Shown piece after piece: positions 51,577-62,400 of a stretch of 64,000 bases of DNA. Position 1 is the stretch's first letter. Every line of letters begins with the position of its first letter. Below the pieces are notes generated by a model. It made no database searches. It saw only the letters and a list, made by a program, of their open reading frames with translations, and had not been told where the DNA came from. Position numbers and translations under genes: made by a program. This DNA comes from Polyangium sp. y55x31 (GTDB lineage: Bacteria > Myxococcota_A > Polyangia > Polyangiales > Polyangiaceae): the NCBI RefSeq assembly GCF_029946505.1, contig NZ_JARZHG010000001.1, positions 124,001 to 188,000 of the forward strand, read 5' to 3'.

Positions 51577-52188
51577 TCAGGCCCCGTTGTCGGTCTTCGC
51601 CTTCTCGCTCACCTCCGCGACCGTCGCCTTGGCCTTCTCGAACTCCCGCATGAAGTACGCGCGCATGGCGACCGGGTCGAAATTGAGCAGGGTGCCGCCC
51701 GACTCGAAATGCATCATGAACACCTTGCCCGTCGCGAGCGTGAACGCGCCCGCGAGGATGGGGATGGTGATGATCCCGAGCGCCGTACCCACGCCCGGAA
51801 TGAGCTTCGCCACGCTCGAACCGATCGAGGCGCCAATGGTCACCCCTCCCAGGCTCGAGAAGAGCGACGTCACGAGCTTTTGCGCGATATCCTTGGTGAA
51901 ATCGACTCCGTAGAGCTCGGAGAGCTCGGAGAGCATCTTCATCTGAACGCCCGTCACGGCGATCGCGTCGGCGAACGGAATGGGCACCGCGCCGGCGCCG
52001 AGCGACCACAGGACATTGCGCCGGATGATCGCCTCCGCGCGCCCCACGAGCGGCGGCGCCGCGGAGGGCTTCGGGCTGGGCGGCGGCTCGGGCTTGGCTT
52101 CCGCCTTGGGATCAGGCTTCACCTCGATCGTGGGCTCGTCCTTGTCCTGCCTTGCGGGTTGCTTCGGCTGCGTATTCTCGGTCGTCAT
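51577..52188 (-). CDS. DUF697-family membrane protein
   Basis: 203 residues. Residues 1-45 are a Pro/Lys/Glu-rich flexible stretch. A DUF697-type core follows: AEAIIRRNVLWSLGAGAVP and then IPFADAIAVTGVQMKMLSEL are characteristic. After an amphipathic helix come two hydrophobic segments rich in Gly/Ala (GGVTIGASIGSSVAKLIPG, ALGIITIPILAGAFTLATG). DUF697 domains are known from YcjF and from GTPase-linked membrane proteins, and are otherwise of unknown function. No GTPase domain is present here. It begins 54 nt after the ABC exporter stop, so read-through from the NRPS operon is possible. It is followed by the small membrane protein and the SPFH gene. Confidence 0.85.
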   Translation of the reverse strand: MTTENTQPKQPARQDKDEPTIEVKPDPKAEAKPEPPPSPKPSAAPPLVGRAEAIIRRNVLWSLGAGAVPIPFADAIAVTGVQMKMLSELSELYGVDFTKDIAQKLVTSLFSSLGGVTIGASIGSSVAKLIPGVGTALGIITIPILAGAFTLATGKVFMMHFESGGTLLNFDPVAMRAYFMREFEKAKATVAEVSEKAKTDNGA

Positions 52189-52242
52189 GGGGTCCCGCCC
52201 AGTTTCGCATGTTTCCCAGCGGTCCGGTAGAAAAAAGCGGTG

Positions 52243-53922
52243 TCAGGATGGGAGCGATTGCTCCGCGCTCTCGGCCTTGGGGCGAGCCGGAGCACGGCGG
52301 CCGGGCTCGATGGATAGGAGCTTTCCGTATTCCATCGTGAGGACGCGATCCGCACAGTCGAAATAACGGTCGTCGTGGCTGACGGCGATGACCGTCTTGC
52401 CCCGCGCCTTGAGCGCGGGGAGCAGCTCCTCGTAGAAGTACTTGCGGAACTCGGGGTCCTGATCCGCGGCCCACTCGTCGAAGACGTGGATGGGTCGATC
52501 CTCGAGCAGCGAGACGACCATCGCGAGGCGCTTTCTCTGGCCCGTGGAGAGGTCGCGTCGCGTGAATCGATCGACCTTGAATTCGGTCTTGCCCTCGAGC
52601 TGCATCTGGGCGAGCAGGCGGGAGACGGCGGCGCCGTCGACATCGAGCAGGCCGTAGGCCTTCGAGAAGAGGTGAAAATCGGAGAAGATCGCGGAGATCA
52701 TCTCGCGATACGCCGGCGCGTTTTGCGGTCGCAGGAGCTCGCCCCCCGAAAAGAGCATCCCCGCGGTGGGGGCGTAAAGCCCGGTCAGGACTTTGAGGAG
52801 CGTCGATTTCCCGCTGCCATTGCCACCGACGATGAAAATGATCTCCCCCGGGTCGATGGTGAGGCTGACGGGCCCGATTCGGAACGGCGCGTCGCCGTTC
52901 GTCCGCGCATACTCGTATTCGACCTCCTGTACGACGATCGCGCCGGGCTTGCCCTTCCACGGATCGGAGAGCGCGCCTTCCGGCACCTTCGCCGAAGCGG
53001 CTGCGTCGAGCTTCCTTTCGAGCGCCTCGATCTCGGCGATCGCCTGGTTCGAGCGGACGTACGCGGGATACCCGCTCACCGCACCCTGCAAGGGCCCCCA
53101 CAAGAACATGACGCCCGAGACGAGCTTCGTCAGCGTGGCCGGCTCCATGTGCACGTGCCGCGGCAATACGAAGACGAGAGCGCCGAGGAGCACGAACAGG
53201 TTGCAGCTCGCGAGGATGAAATTGTCGTCGAAAAGATGATTGGCTTTTCGCGTGAAGTCGCGCAGGTTCGCCGAGGTCATCATGATATCGTCGCGGATCT
53301 CCTGACCGCGCGCTCGGCTGAATCTGACTTCCTTGAAGCCCCGTAGGAGATCCGTGAGCACATCGAAGAACGCGACCCGGGTCTTCGCGAGCTGTTGCAG
53401 AAATCCGACCATCACCTCGCTGCGCGTCCAATACAGCGCGAGCCCGGCGGCCGTGAGGATCCCGAGCAGCGCAAAGGCCGGGAGCGACATCCACGCGATG
53501 TAGACGATCGCGAACACGAAGATGAGCAGCTGCTGCAGGACGTTCGTCACGAGCCCGGCTGCGCCCGAAATCACCGTCGCGTTCTCGGTGATGCGGTCGT
53601 AGATCTCGGAGGTCCCGAGGCGCTCGAGCGCCGCAAAATCAGCGCGCAGGATCTTCTCGACGATCCTGCCCTTGATGCGGTGCAGGATCTCCTCGACGAT
53701 ATCAATCGTACGGTGGAACAGGTACCTCGCGCCCAGGATGTATGCCAGGATGAGCACGAGGAAGAGGAAAAACGCCCTCGCATCGACGTCGTCGGGCGCC
53801 TGCGCGGCGCCGTTGATGAAGACCAGCACGAGCGTGTTGCCGACGCCCGCCGCCGTCGACGCGACCAAGAGCCTCAAGCGGTCTGGGCCGGCTTCCTTGT
53901 AGATGAGCTGGACGATGTTCAT
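52243..53922 (-). CDS. Cyclic-peptide-type ABC exporter (fused permease-ATPase)
   Basis: 559 residues from ATG 53922; a longer upstream frame would run into the carbamoyltransferase gene on the same strand. The N-terminal half (about 1-300) is a six-helix exporter domain. The ATPase has Walker A GGNGSGKS (about 365), signature LSTGQRKRL (about 457, Thr in place of the usual Gly), Walker B HVFDEWAADQDPEF (about 478) and H-loop AVSHDDRYF (about 517). The DEWAADQDPEF and LSTGQRKR strings are hallmarks of the PvdE/SyrD cyclic-peptide exporter family. It starts 19 nt after the carbamoyltransferase stop. The context says it exports the NRPS product, or a precursor, across the inner membrane. Confidence 0.93.
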   Translation of the reverse strand: MNIVQLIYKEAGPDRLRLLVASTAAGVGNTLVLVFINGAAQAPDDVDARAFFLFLVLILAYILGARYLFHRTIDIVEEILHRIKGRIVEKILRADFAALERLGTSEIYDRITENATVISGAAGLVTNVLQQLLIFVFAIVYIAWMSLPAFALLGILTAAGLALYWTRSEVMVGFLQQLAKTRVAFFDVLTDLLRGFKEVRFSRARGQEIRDDIMMTSANLRDFTRKANHLFDDNFILASCNLFVLLGALVFVLPRHVHMEPATLTKLVSGVMFLWGPLQGAVSGYPAYVRSNQAIAEIEALERKLDAAASAKVPEGALSDPWKGKPGAIVVQEVEYEYARTNGDAPFRIGPVSLTIDPGEIIFIVGGNGSGKSTLLKVLTGLYAPTAGMLFSGGELLRPQNAPAYREMISAIFSDFHLFSKAYGLLDVDGAAVSRLLAQMQLEGKTEFKVDRFTRRDLSTGQRKRLAMVVSLLEDRPIHVFDEWAADQDPEFRKYFYEELLPALKARGKTVIAVSHDDRYFDCADRVLTMEYGKLLSIEPGRRAPARPKAESAEQSLPS

Positions 53923-53941
53923 CGGCGTCCCGGTCACTTTA

Positions 53942-55717
53942 TCAGACCCGCGAAGCGGATGCTCGGGAAGAGAGCCCCGGTGCGCTCGGCGCCAGCGCGC
54001 GTGCTTCCGCCTCGCCCCTCGGCTGCCGCGACGCCTCGACGAGACAATCTCCAATGGCAAGCACGTCGATGCTCGCGCTCCTGAACGTCTCGATCGCGTG
54101 CTCCGGCGTGCAGACGATGGGCTCGCTGTCGTTGAACGACGTGTTGAGGACCATCGGTACACCTGTCCGCGCGTAAAATGCCGAGATGAGCTTGTGGTAC
54201 CTCGGGTTCGTCTCTGCGCGAACGGTCTGCACGCGGCTCGTCCCGTCGACATGAATGACAGAAGGGATTTGGGCCATGCGATCGGGCCGGACGGGATAGG
54301 CGAGGAGCATGAAATCCGATGTCGCCGTGCTCTTTTCGATGACGAACCAGCGCTCCGCCTCCTCCGCGAGGATGCTCGGCGCGAAGGGGCGGAAGCTCGC
54401 GCGGTGCTTGATGCGGTCATTCAGGCGGCGCTTCATCTCCAGCGCGCGTGGATCTGCGAGCAAGCTGCGATTGCCGAGCGCGCGTGGTCCGAACTCCATG
54501 GCCCCCTGGAACCAGCCGACGATCTTGCCTGCCGCAAGGAGCTCGGCGACCTTTTCCTCGATGTTCGGCTCGCGCTGGTACACGACGCCGGTCTTCGAGA
54601 GAGCGCGCTCGATTGCCGAATCGTCGAAGCGCGGCCCCACGTATGGGTGGAGCATCGGAGATCGCTCCGCATGGCCGAGCACGTCGTGCCACACGTGTAA
54701 TGCGGCGCCGAGCGCCGTGCCTGCGTCGTGCGCGGCAGGTTGCACGAAGAGCCCCTCGAACGGGCTCGCCTCGAACACGATCCGATTGGAGACGCAATTG
54801 AGCGCGACGCCCCCCGCCATGCAAAGGTTCTTCGACCCAGTCCGCGCCGCGAGGTGACGGACCATGTGCCCGATCGTCTGATTGGTCATCTCTTGAAGCG
54901 CGGCAGCGATGTCCTCGTGCGCCGCGAGGATCGGTTCGCTTTTCTTGCGCAGGGGGACGCCAAACAGGGCCTCGAGGGGTTCGTAGTCCTCCACGCGAAA
55001 TCGCAAAGCGCCGCCGTCGAGCGCGAAGTGCCCTTCGGGCTCGAAGGAGACGAGGCGCTCGAACGACCCGCGGAATCGACGTGGATCACCATAAGCGGCA
55101 AGCCCCATGACCTGGCAGGCGTCGTACTCCGAGAAACCGAGAAACTTGGAGAGCTTTTCCCACAAGAACCCGAGCGAGGATGGATACCTGATTTCATCGA
55201 GCGCCTCGATCTTCGACCCGCATCCGGAGGCGAAGAGCGTCGAGCCAACCTCACCGATGCCGTCGACGCACAGAATGGCCGCCTCGCGGAACGGTGAAGG
55301 ATGGAACGCCGAAGCGGCGTGCGCGAGATGGTGGGGGACCCACTTGAACTCGCCGGTCATGCCCAGACGCCGGAGCTCCGCAGGCACGCGCAGGGCGAGG
55401 TCGAAGAAAAGCTGCTCCCCCGCTGGGCTTCCCCAACCGCCGGGGACGACCGGCTCGACGATCTCCTTGTTGCGAAGTCGGTCGTGGGGTTCGAGCGAAT
55501 ACCCCACACACGATACTTCCCCGAGCGTGACGCCTGCGACGTCGAGGCAATACTGGATTGCGAGAAGCGGCAGCGCGTGGCCGTCGTCGAGGTTCGCCGC
55601 CTTGCCGTGTTTCCTGCGCGAGAGGCGCTCCTCCTCGATCGCGGCGACGATCGCGCCATCCTTCAGCAAGCAGGCGGCCGATTCATGGTATGCGGCGTTG
55701 ATGCCCAATACGTACAT
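53942..55717 (-). CDS. NodU/CmcH-type O-carbamoyltransferase
   Basis: 591 residues, close to the usual length of the family (NodU, CmcH, TobZ). The N-terminal Kae1-like part starts LGINAAYHESAACLL and has the metal-binding-type HHLAHAASAFH (129-139). GGVALNCVSN follows mid-protein. The C-terminal YrdC-like part has GPRALGNRSLLADPR and FRPFAPSIL. Family members transfer a carbamoyl group from carbamoyl phosphate, via an adenylate, to a hydroxyl on a natural product. The ATG at 55717 has GAGGT a few bases upstream and follows the racemase stop by 14 nt. It is therefore a probable tailoring enzyme for the peptide from the upstream NRPS. It might also act on a polyketide hydroxyl, but the operon favours the peptide. 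Confidence 0.93.
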   Translation of the reverse strand: MYVLGINAAYHESAACLLKDGAIVAAIEEERLSRRKHGKAANLDDGHALPLLAIQYCLDVAGVTLGEVSCVGYSLEPHDRLRNKEIVEPVVPGGWGSPAGEQLFFDLALRVPAELRRLGMTGEFKWVPHHLAHAASAFHPSPFREAAILCVDGIGEVGSTLFASGCGSKIEALDEIRYPSSLGFLWEKLSKFLGFSEYDACQVMGLAAYGDPRRFRGSFERLVSFEPEGHFALDGGALRFRVEDYEPLEALFGVPLRKKSEPILAAHEDIAAALQEMTNQTIGHMVRHLAARTGSKNLCMAGGVALNCVSNRIVFEASPFEGLFVQPAAHDAGTALGAALHVWHDVLGHAERSPMLHPYVGPRFDDSAIERALSKTGVVYQREPNIEEKVAELLAAGKIVGWFQGAMEFGPRALGNRSLLADPRALEMKRRLNDRIKHRASFRPFAPSILAEEAERWFVIEKSTATSDFMLLAYPVRPDRMAQIPSVIHVDGTSRVQTVRAETNPRYHKLISAFYARTGVPMVLNTSFNDSEPIVCTPEHAIETFRSASIDVLAIGDCLVEASRQPRGEAEARALAPSAPGLSSRASASRV

Positions 55718-55731
55718 CGATGACCTCGAAT

Positions 55732-56442
55732 CTACGTTCCCGAGCGGACAATTTCGTAAAAATCACGGGCGACGATGCTGAACGCATCGATCGCGCGAAT
55801 CGAGCTGCTTTCGCGGGCGTCGAGGGCTTTCGCCAGAAGGTGGAACTCCGTACACCCCGAAATGAACGTCCGCGTCCCGTATTTGTCGAGCAAGCGCTCG
55901 AGGGTAGGTAGCGCGATGCGCGGATCCCTGCCCTTCTTCAGGACGTCGAAAATGAGCGCCATGATGACGTCCCGATCCGTACGGTCAGGCTCGACGATTC
56001 GGTGGGCGTTCTTGCAGCCCTCTTGAAACAGGCGTTTGTCATAGGTGCCCAACGTGGCGATGAGCAGCGCGGGCTCGTTGCTCCTCTCGAGCTCGCGATC
56101 GATGATCGTCATGATGGGGAGCACCTTCTTTTTGGCCTCGGCGGTGATCCCCGGCAGCGAATAATGCGCCGTGCAGCAGCCGATCAGGATTCGATCGCAG
56201 AGAGGATCGAGGCGCCGGAGTTGCGTCTCCATGAACACGAGGAAGCGCTCCTCATTTTTCGTGTAGATGCTCTCGTTGCGATCGGGCGCCGAGGGGAGCG
56301 AGAAGAGGATGACCTGAGGCGCGTCCTGCTCCTTGGCCTTCGGATTGTATTCATAAATGGTCTTGACGAACTCGGCAGAGACGACGGGGCCCATGCCTCC
56401 GAGGATGCCGAGCGTGGGCGACGGCTGGACCGCGGTGTTCAT
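55732..56442 (-). CDS. Aspartate/glutamate racemase family protein
   Basis: 236 residues. The N-terminal LGILGGMGPVVSAEF motif and two catalytic-type cysteines place it in the cofactor-independent Asp/Glu/hydantoin racemase superfamily. The cysteines are Cys90 in GCCTAHYS and Cys197 in SGCTEFH. Both are present, so racemase activity (two-base mechanism) is plausible. The ATG overlaps the NRPS stop in ATGA, the tightest coupling in this operon. The first complete A domain of that NRPS has a glutamate-type code, and no epimerisation domain is seen. The enzyme may therefore supply D-glutamate or D-aspartate. Alternatively it could keep up D-Glu for the cell wall if the product depletes it; that is speculation. 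Confidence 0.92.
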   Translation of the reverse strand: MNTAVQPSPTLGILGGMGPVVSAEFVKTIYEYNPKAKEQDAPQVILFSLPSAPDRNESIYTKNEERFLVFMETQLRRLDPLCDRILIGCCTAHYSLPGITAEAKKKVLPIMTIIDRELERSNEPALLIATLGTYDKRLFQEGCKNAHRIVEPDRTDRDVIMALIFDVLKKGRDPRIALPTLERLLDKYGTRTFISGCTEFHLLAKALDARESSSIRAIDAFSIVARDFYEIVRSGT

Positions 56443-59400
56443 ACGTCCTCCAGTGCATCCAGATCGGCCAGTTGCCCGGCGATGACATGCGCGATCGCCT
56501 GGACGTGAGGCTCCTCGAGCATGCTCGTATGCATGCCCGGAACGCGTATCGCCGTCACCGAGGCGAGCGCCGACCAGCCTTCCACCTTCTTTCGACCGAG
56601 GTCTTCGCCGTCGTCGGCGGCTACGAACAGCACGAACGGCGTGGGGACGAGGTCCCGTGGAACATAAGGCATCCGTCGATTGGCTTGGAAGACGTTCAGC
56701 AACCCGCGCACATGCGTGAGGCTCGCCCCCGGCGCAAGGACCCCAACCTTCTCGAGGCAGCCCCGCAAGACGCCGAAGCGCTCGTCCGACGCGAGCGGCG
56801 CGAGCTTGTCGGCCGTGAACGAAAAGACCTCATCGAACGTCGCTGCGACGCCCGAAATGAAGTCCGCGATCACCTGCTCCTCGTTCAGATCATTCTTTCT
56901 CGGTTCCACCATGTCGGGTGAGCTAGAATCGAAGATCCAGAGGTTTACCTTTTCGCCGGCCCGGACGAGCGCCTGCGCCATCGCGAAGGCCACCCTTCCG
57001 CCCCAGGAATGGCCGCAGAGGCGATAAGGCCCGCGTGGAGAGACGGCACGAATCTCGGTTATGTAGCGGTCGACGACCTCCTCGATCGTCGAATACGGCC
57101 TGGTGACACCGTCGAGGCCGACCGTTTGGAGGCCATGGACGGGCAGATCGGGTCCGAGGTGCTTCGCCAGGCCATGAAACCCGACGACGTTGCCACCAAG
57201 GCCGGGGACGCAAAAGAGCGGGCGCCGCTTGCCTCCGGGCTGGATCGCCACGAGCGGGGCCCATCCATGACTCTCATCGAAGCTCGCAAGGAGCTGCGTC
57301 ATCGCCTCCACCGTGGGGTGCTGGAAAATGGCGCTCAATGGCAGGCGTTTGCCGAAGGCGTCCTCGACCTTCGCCATGAGCCGCACGGCGAGGAGCGAGT
57401 GACCTCCCAGATCGAAAAAATCGTCGCGGACACCCATGGGCGCGACATCGAGGACCGACTCCCAGATCTCGAGGCACTTCTGCTCGTGAAAGCTCCGTGG
57501 TGGGACGTACTTTTGCCTAGGAGCCGTCGCCAGGGCTGGTGGTGGCAGCGCTCGACGATCGACCTTCCCGCTCGTGTTGAGCGGCAATGTGTCGAGCGCT
57601 ACGAATGCCGAGGGGATCATGTAATCAGGCACCATGCTTCGCATGAAATGGCGCAAGGCAGCGGCCGTAGGCGCAGCGGAGAGCGCGCTACCTTCCTCTC
57701 GACGCCCGACGACGTATGCGACGATTTGCTTTTGCATCCCCTCGCCGAAGGTCGTGACGGCAACACGCTCGACGTCCGGGTGCTGTGAGAGCGCTGCCTC
57801 GATGGCACGGAGTTCGACGCGGACGCCACGAATCTTGACCTGTTCGTCGCGGCGACCGAAGATCGAAATGGTGCCGTCCGGTCGGTAGCGGCCCACGTCG
57901 CCCGTGAAATAAAGCAGATCCTCGGGGTCATCGCGATACGGGTTCGGCGAGAATCGCCTCCGTTCTGCCTCGGAGCCATTGATGTACCCGTTCGTTCGGA
58001 ACGGCGTCCGGATGACGATCTCGCCGGCCTCGCCAATGCCACAGAGATGGCCGTTACGAAGCACGAGCCCCTGGGTCTCGGGCATTGGATGGCCAATCGG
58101 CTGCACGCCTGTGACGGGCCGATCGGGGACCTCGAAGAAGAACTTCGTCATGGTCGTCTCCGTGGCCCCGTAGAAATTCATGATCTTGGCCTTTGGAAAC
58201 GCCTCTCGCAAACGGCGGATCAATACGTCGCGCAGCGGCTCGCCTGCGAGGACGATGCAGCGAAGGCTTTCGATCGCACGCCTGTCCGCCATGTCCGAAA
58301 GCCACGTCTCCGCCACGGATGGCACGGTATGGATGAGCGTGATCCGGTCCCGCTCCAGCCACTCGGCGAACCGGCGCCCGTCCATCAGACCGTCATCCGT
58401 GTGCAACGAGAGCGAACCTCCGCTCGTGAGCGGAAGAAAAATGTCGCGCAACACGGCATCGAACGAGAGAGCGATGAGCTGCGCCACGCGATCGCCTCGA
58501 CCCACGCCAAGCAGCTTCCTCTCCCATTGCAAGAAGTGCGAGAGGCTCTTGTGAACGCCCAGCACTCCCTTGGGAACGCCTGTCGTGCCGGAGGTGAAGA
58601 AGACGTACGCGGCCGCGTTTGGCTGTATCGCGCGCGTACCGAGCGCCACCTGGGTCGTGCTGTGGCCATCGAGGCCGTGGCGAGGGTCCACCCGGATCTC
58701 CCGGATGATATTGGACGAGAGCCCCCTGACCTCGTCGTCCTCGGCAGTGAGCGAAATTGCGTATTTGGCCCCCGACGCCTCCAGCATGGCGGCGAGCCGC
58801 GACCGGGGCAGACCCGGATCGAGGAGCAAAAACGCTCCGCCGGCGTCGAGCACTCCGAGCATGCTGGCGACCAGGCCGAAGCTCTTGCCTCCACGAATGG
58901 CGACGATGTCGCTTTGCCGGACACCAAGCTCCACGAGCGCATTCGAGATGGTGGCGGCCTTTTGCGCGAGGTCGCGGTACGTCCAAGCCTCCGCGCCCCG
59001 CACGAGCGCGACGTTGTCAGGTGTGCGCTCGACCCATTCCGAAAAGAGGCTCGGGACGGGTGCGTGATGCGGCTCGGGGAGCGCGGCCTGTAGGTCCGGG
59101 AGGATCGAACGCGCGCGCTCCGTGATCAGCGAATATGCATCGATCGACCTCGCCGGTTCGTCGCAGACCTGGAGGAGCAGGTGTTCGTATTGATCGAGCA
59201 GATGCTGAATGCGGTCGGCTGCGAAGAGCTCGGCATCGTATACGGCGCACAGCTCGATTGCGCCCTCGAGATCCACGGCGTACAGCGTGAGATCGTACTT
59301 CGACTCCACGCTTGGACACGCCGTCTCTTCCACGACTCGAAGGCCGGGTAGCTCGAACGGGGCGCCCTCCGCCGGCACCATATTGAAGACGACTTGAAAG

Positions 59401-62400
59401 ACCGGGTGATGGTTCAGGTGCCGCGTAGGAGAGAGCGCGGCGACGAGCTTCTCGAATGGAACGTCCTGGTTTGCGACCCCCTCCTGCGCCACGCGCCGCA
59501 CGCGCCCGAGGAGGCCCTCGAAGGAAGGATTGCCGGAGACGTCGATGCGCAGCGCGACCATGTTCAGGAACAGCCCGATGAGCGGCTCGAGCTCGACATG
59601 GCTGCGGCCGGCGACGGGCGTGCCGATGACGAGCTCCTCCTCCCCGGACCACCGGGAAAGCTCGAGCCCGAAGACCGCGAGGAGCACGACGAAGACGGTG
59701 GTATCGTTTCGCCTCGCGAGCGACTTGACCGAGCGCGAGAGCTCGGGACCGAGCGAGTGTGAGACGGATCCGCCCGCGGACGCCTTGCGTGCCGTGCGAG
59801 GGAAGTCCTGGGGCAATGAAAGCACGGGCGGTGCCCCTCCGAGTGCACGCACCAAGGACGCGAGCTTGCCTTCCATCGCCTCGTTCGAGAGGTGCGCTCG
59901 TTGCCATACTGCGAAATCGGCGTACTGGATCGGAAGATCAGACAGCGGCGAGGGTTTGTCTTCCCTGAAGGCCGCATAAAGCGCCGTGAGCTCGCCAAGG
60001 AGCACGCCGGTCGACAAACCATCCGAGACGATATGATGCATGTCGATCGACAGGACGTGCTCCGCCTTCGAGATTCGCTGGAGATGGGCACGGAAAGGCG
60101 GCTCCTCGTCGAGCCGAAAGGGCAGCGCGGATCCGCGCGCGGCGACGTCAACGGCCGGGAGGAAGAATTCCGTCGGGCCGATGACCTGTCGCGGCTCGCC
60201 GTCCATTGCGACAAACTTCGTGCGCAGGATCTCGTGGCGGCGAACGATCTCACGCAGGCTCTTTTCGAGCGCTGCGGTGTCGAGATCACCCAGAAGCCGG
60301 AGGCGCAGTGGCATGTTGTACGCCGTGCTGTCCTCCTCGAGCTTGCTCAGAAACCAGATCCGCTCCTGGGCGTGCGAGAGCGGCAAGGGTCCGTCGCGCA
60401 GCGCCTTGGGAATGGCTTGCGCGCTCTCCGGCTTGCGCGCTCGTAGCTCGTCGATGCGCGCCGACTGCGCGGCGACTGTCGTGTTCTGGAGGAGGAGTTG
60501 TAGCGGCGGATCGATGCCGAGCGTCGTTCGTATCCGCGCCGCCACCTTCACGATGAGCAAGGAATGTCCCCCGAGACCAAAGAAGTCATCGGACACGCTC
60601 ACACGGGAAACTCCCAGCACGTCGCGCCAGATCCGGGCCACGACCTCCTCCGTGGCCGTGCGGGGAGCTGCGCCTTCGTCCTGCGGGTCTGCATGCGTCT
60701 CCCGGGCGTCGAGAAGTGATTCGACGGCAATGTCGCGTGCTTTCGGCAGACACAGCTCCGAGATTCGCTTGTTCGAGAATCGGATCGCGCCGACGAGCAG
60801 CGCTTGGAGGTCGTCCCGTAACGCGATGACCGCGGCGCGATCGACGCGGCACGTGTCGAAGGCGAGGGTCGCGCCGGCATGCTCGCCATCGTGATGGATC
60901 GCGAATGCGAGCGCGTTCTTCGCGTTCATGACGGCCTCGGGTAGCTCGAGAGAGAACGGCGACCATCCGCCCGGGAGGCCCTCCGCACCCGTCACCTCGA
61001 ACAAGCTCACGTCGAAGAACGGGGGTTCGCCCGAGCGGCGTGCCATTCCCTGGTCACTGACGACGACATCAAAAGGAAGCGCCTGGTGACGGTAGGCCTC
61101 GATCGCCGTCTCCCGGGCACGAGAGATCCATTCTCGGACACTGGGGTCGCCATCGAGCATCACCCGGAGCGCGACCGTGTTCGTGAAAAAGCCGAGGATC
61201 CCCTCCGTGCCCGGCACATCACGATTGGCCACGACAGCCCCGATGACGAAATCGGTCTGTCCCGAAGCACGAGAGAGCAACGCGGAAATCACCGCATACC
61301 ATACGATGAAGGGCGTGCAGCCGATCGCGCGCGCGAGCGCTCCGAGGGCGCTGGATGCCTCGGCTCCGAGGCAAAACGACACATGATCCACGGGGCCAGG
61401 TCCGCGCTCCCCCCCGACACGCACGAATGGTAAAGTGAGCCTCGGACTCCCGGTGAGCAGCTTCTTCCAGTATTCGCGTGAGGGCTCGAAGGCTCCACCT
61501 TCGAGCGCGTCCTGCTCTGCACGGGCATAATCGGAGAACTGGAAGCGCGGCGAAGAGATCGCGGAGTCCTCTCCGCGGCGGATGGCGTCGTAGCGTGTGG
61601 CCCACTCGCGCATCAAGATTCCGGTGGACCATTCATCGGTGATGATATGGTGCTGATGGAGCAAAACGACGTGCTCGTCGGCAGAGATGCGAGCCACGAG
61701 CACACGCGTGAGCGGGCCTCGCTCGAGATCGAACGGCGTTGCAATCTCTGTCGAGAAGACATCGCGGAGGGACGCATCGCGTGCGTCATCGAGGAGCGCG
61801 GAGAGATCCACGACGTGAAAGCCAATGGCTGCCCGATCCCATACCACGCGAGTGGGCGCGCCGGAGACCTCCGGATAACCCGTCCGGAGGATCTCGTGCC
61901 TCTCGCTCAGCGCGAAGAGGCTGGCTCGGAGCGCCTCTGCGTCGAAATCGCCCGTTATCCGGAACGAACGTGGCACCTGGTACGCTCGAGCATCCGGGTA
62001 GAGGCGCTCGAGAAACCAGATGCGACGTTCCGTGCTGGAGAGGCCCGCGTACGGCGGAGCTCCACTCTCTCGCTCGTGGAGTCGCACGTCAGCGGCACGC
62101 TCGGGCCTCTCCACCGTCTCATCGACGAGCGCCGCGATGGCCTCGATCGTCGGGCGCTGGAAAAACGTCGCCATCGAGGGCGCATACCCGAGCGCCGACT
62201 TCATCGCGGAGAGCAGGCGAACGACGAGCAGTGAATGACCCCCGAGGGCGAAAAAGTCCTCGGTCGGGCCGACGTCCTTCACGCCGAGCATTTCCTGCCA
62301 TAATCCGACGAGAGCGTGCTCCGTGCGTGAACGCGGCGCTCTTCGAAGAGGGCTTACGCTGTCCAGCGCCGGCGCCGGGAGCGCTCTGCGATCGACCTTT

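Noticed and set aside
53923-54420. N-terminal extension of the ABC exporter to 54420
   Set aside because: It would overlap the carbamoyltransferase out of frame with low-complexity Ser/Arg sequence. ATG 53922 begins a normal exporter N-terminus.
60700-60820. Missing A domain explained by a frameshift or internal stop
   Set aside because: The reading frame is continuous, PCP2 is intact and no A-domain remnants are visible in any frame between the C domain and PCP2.
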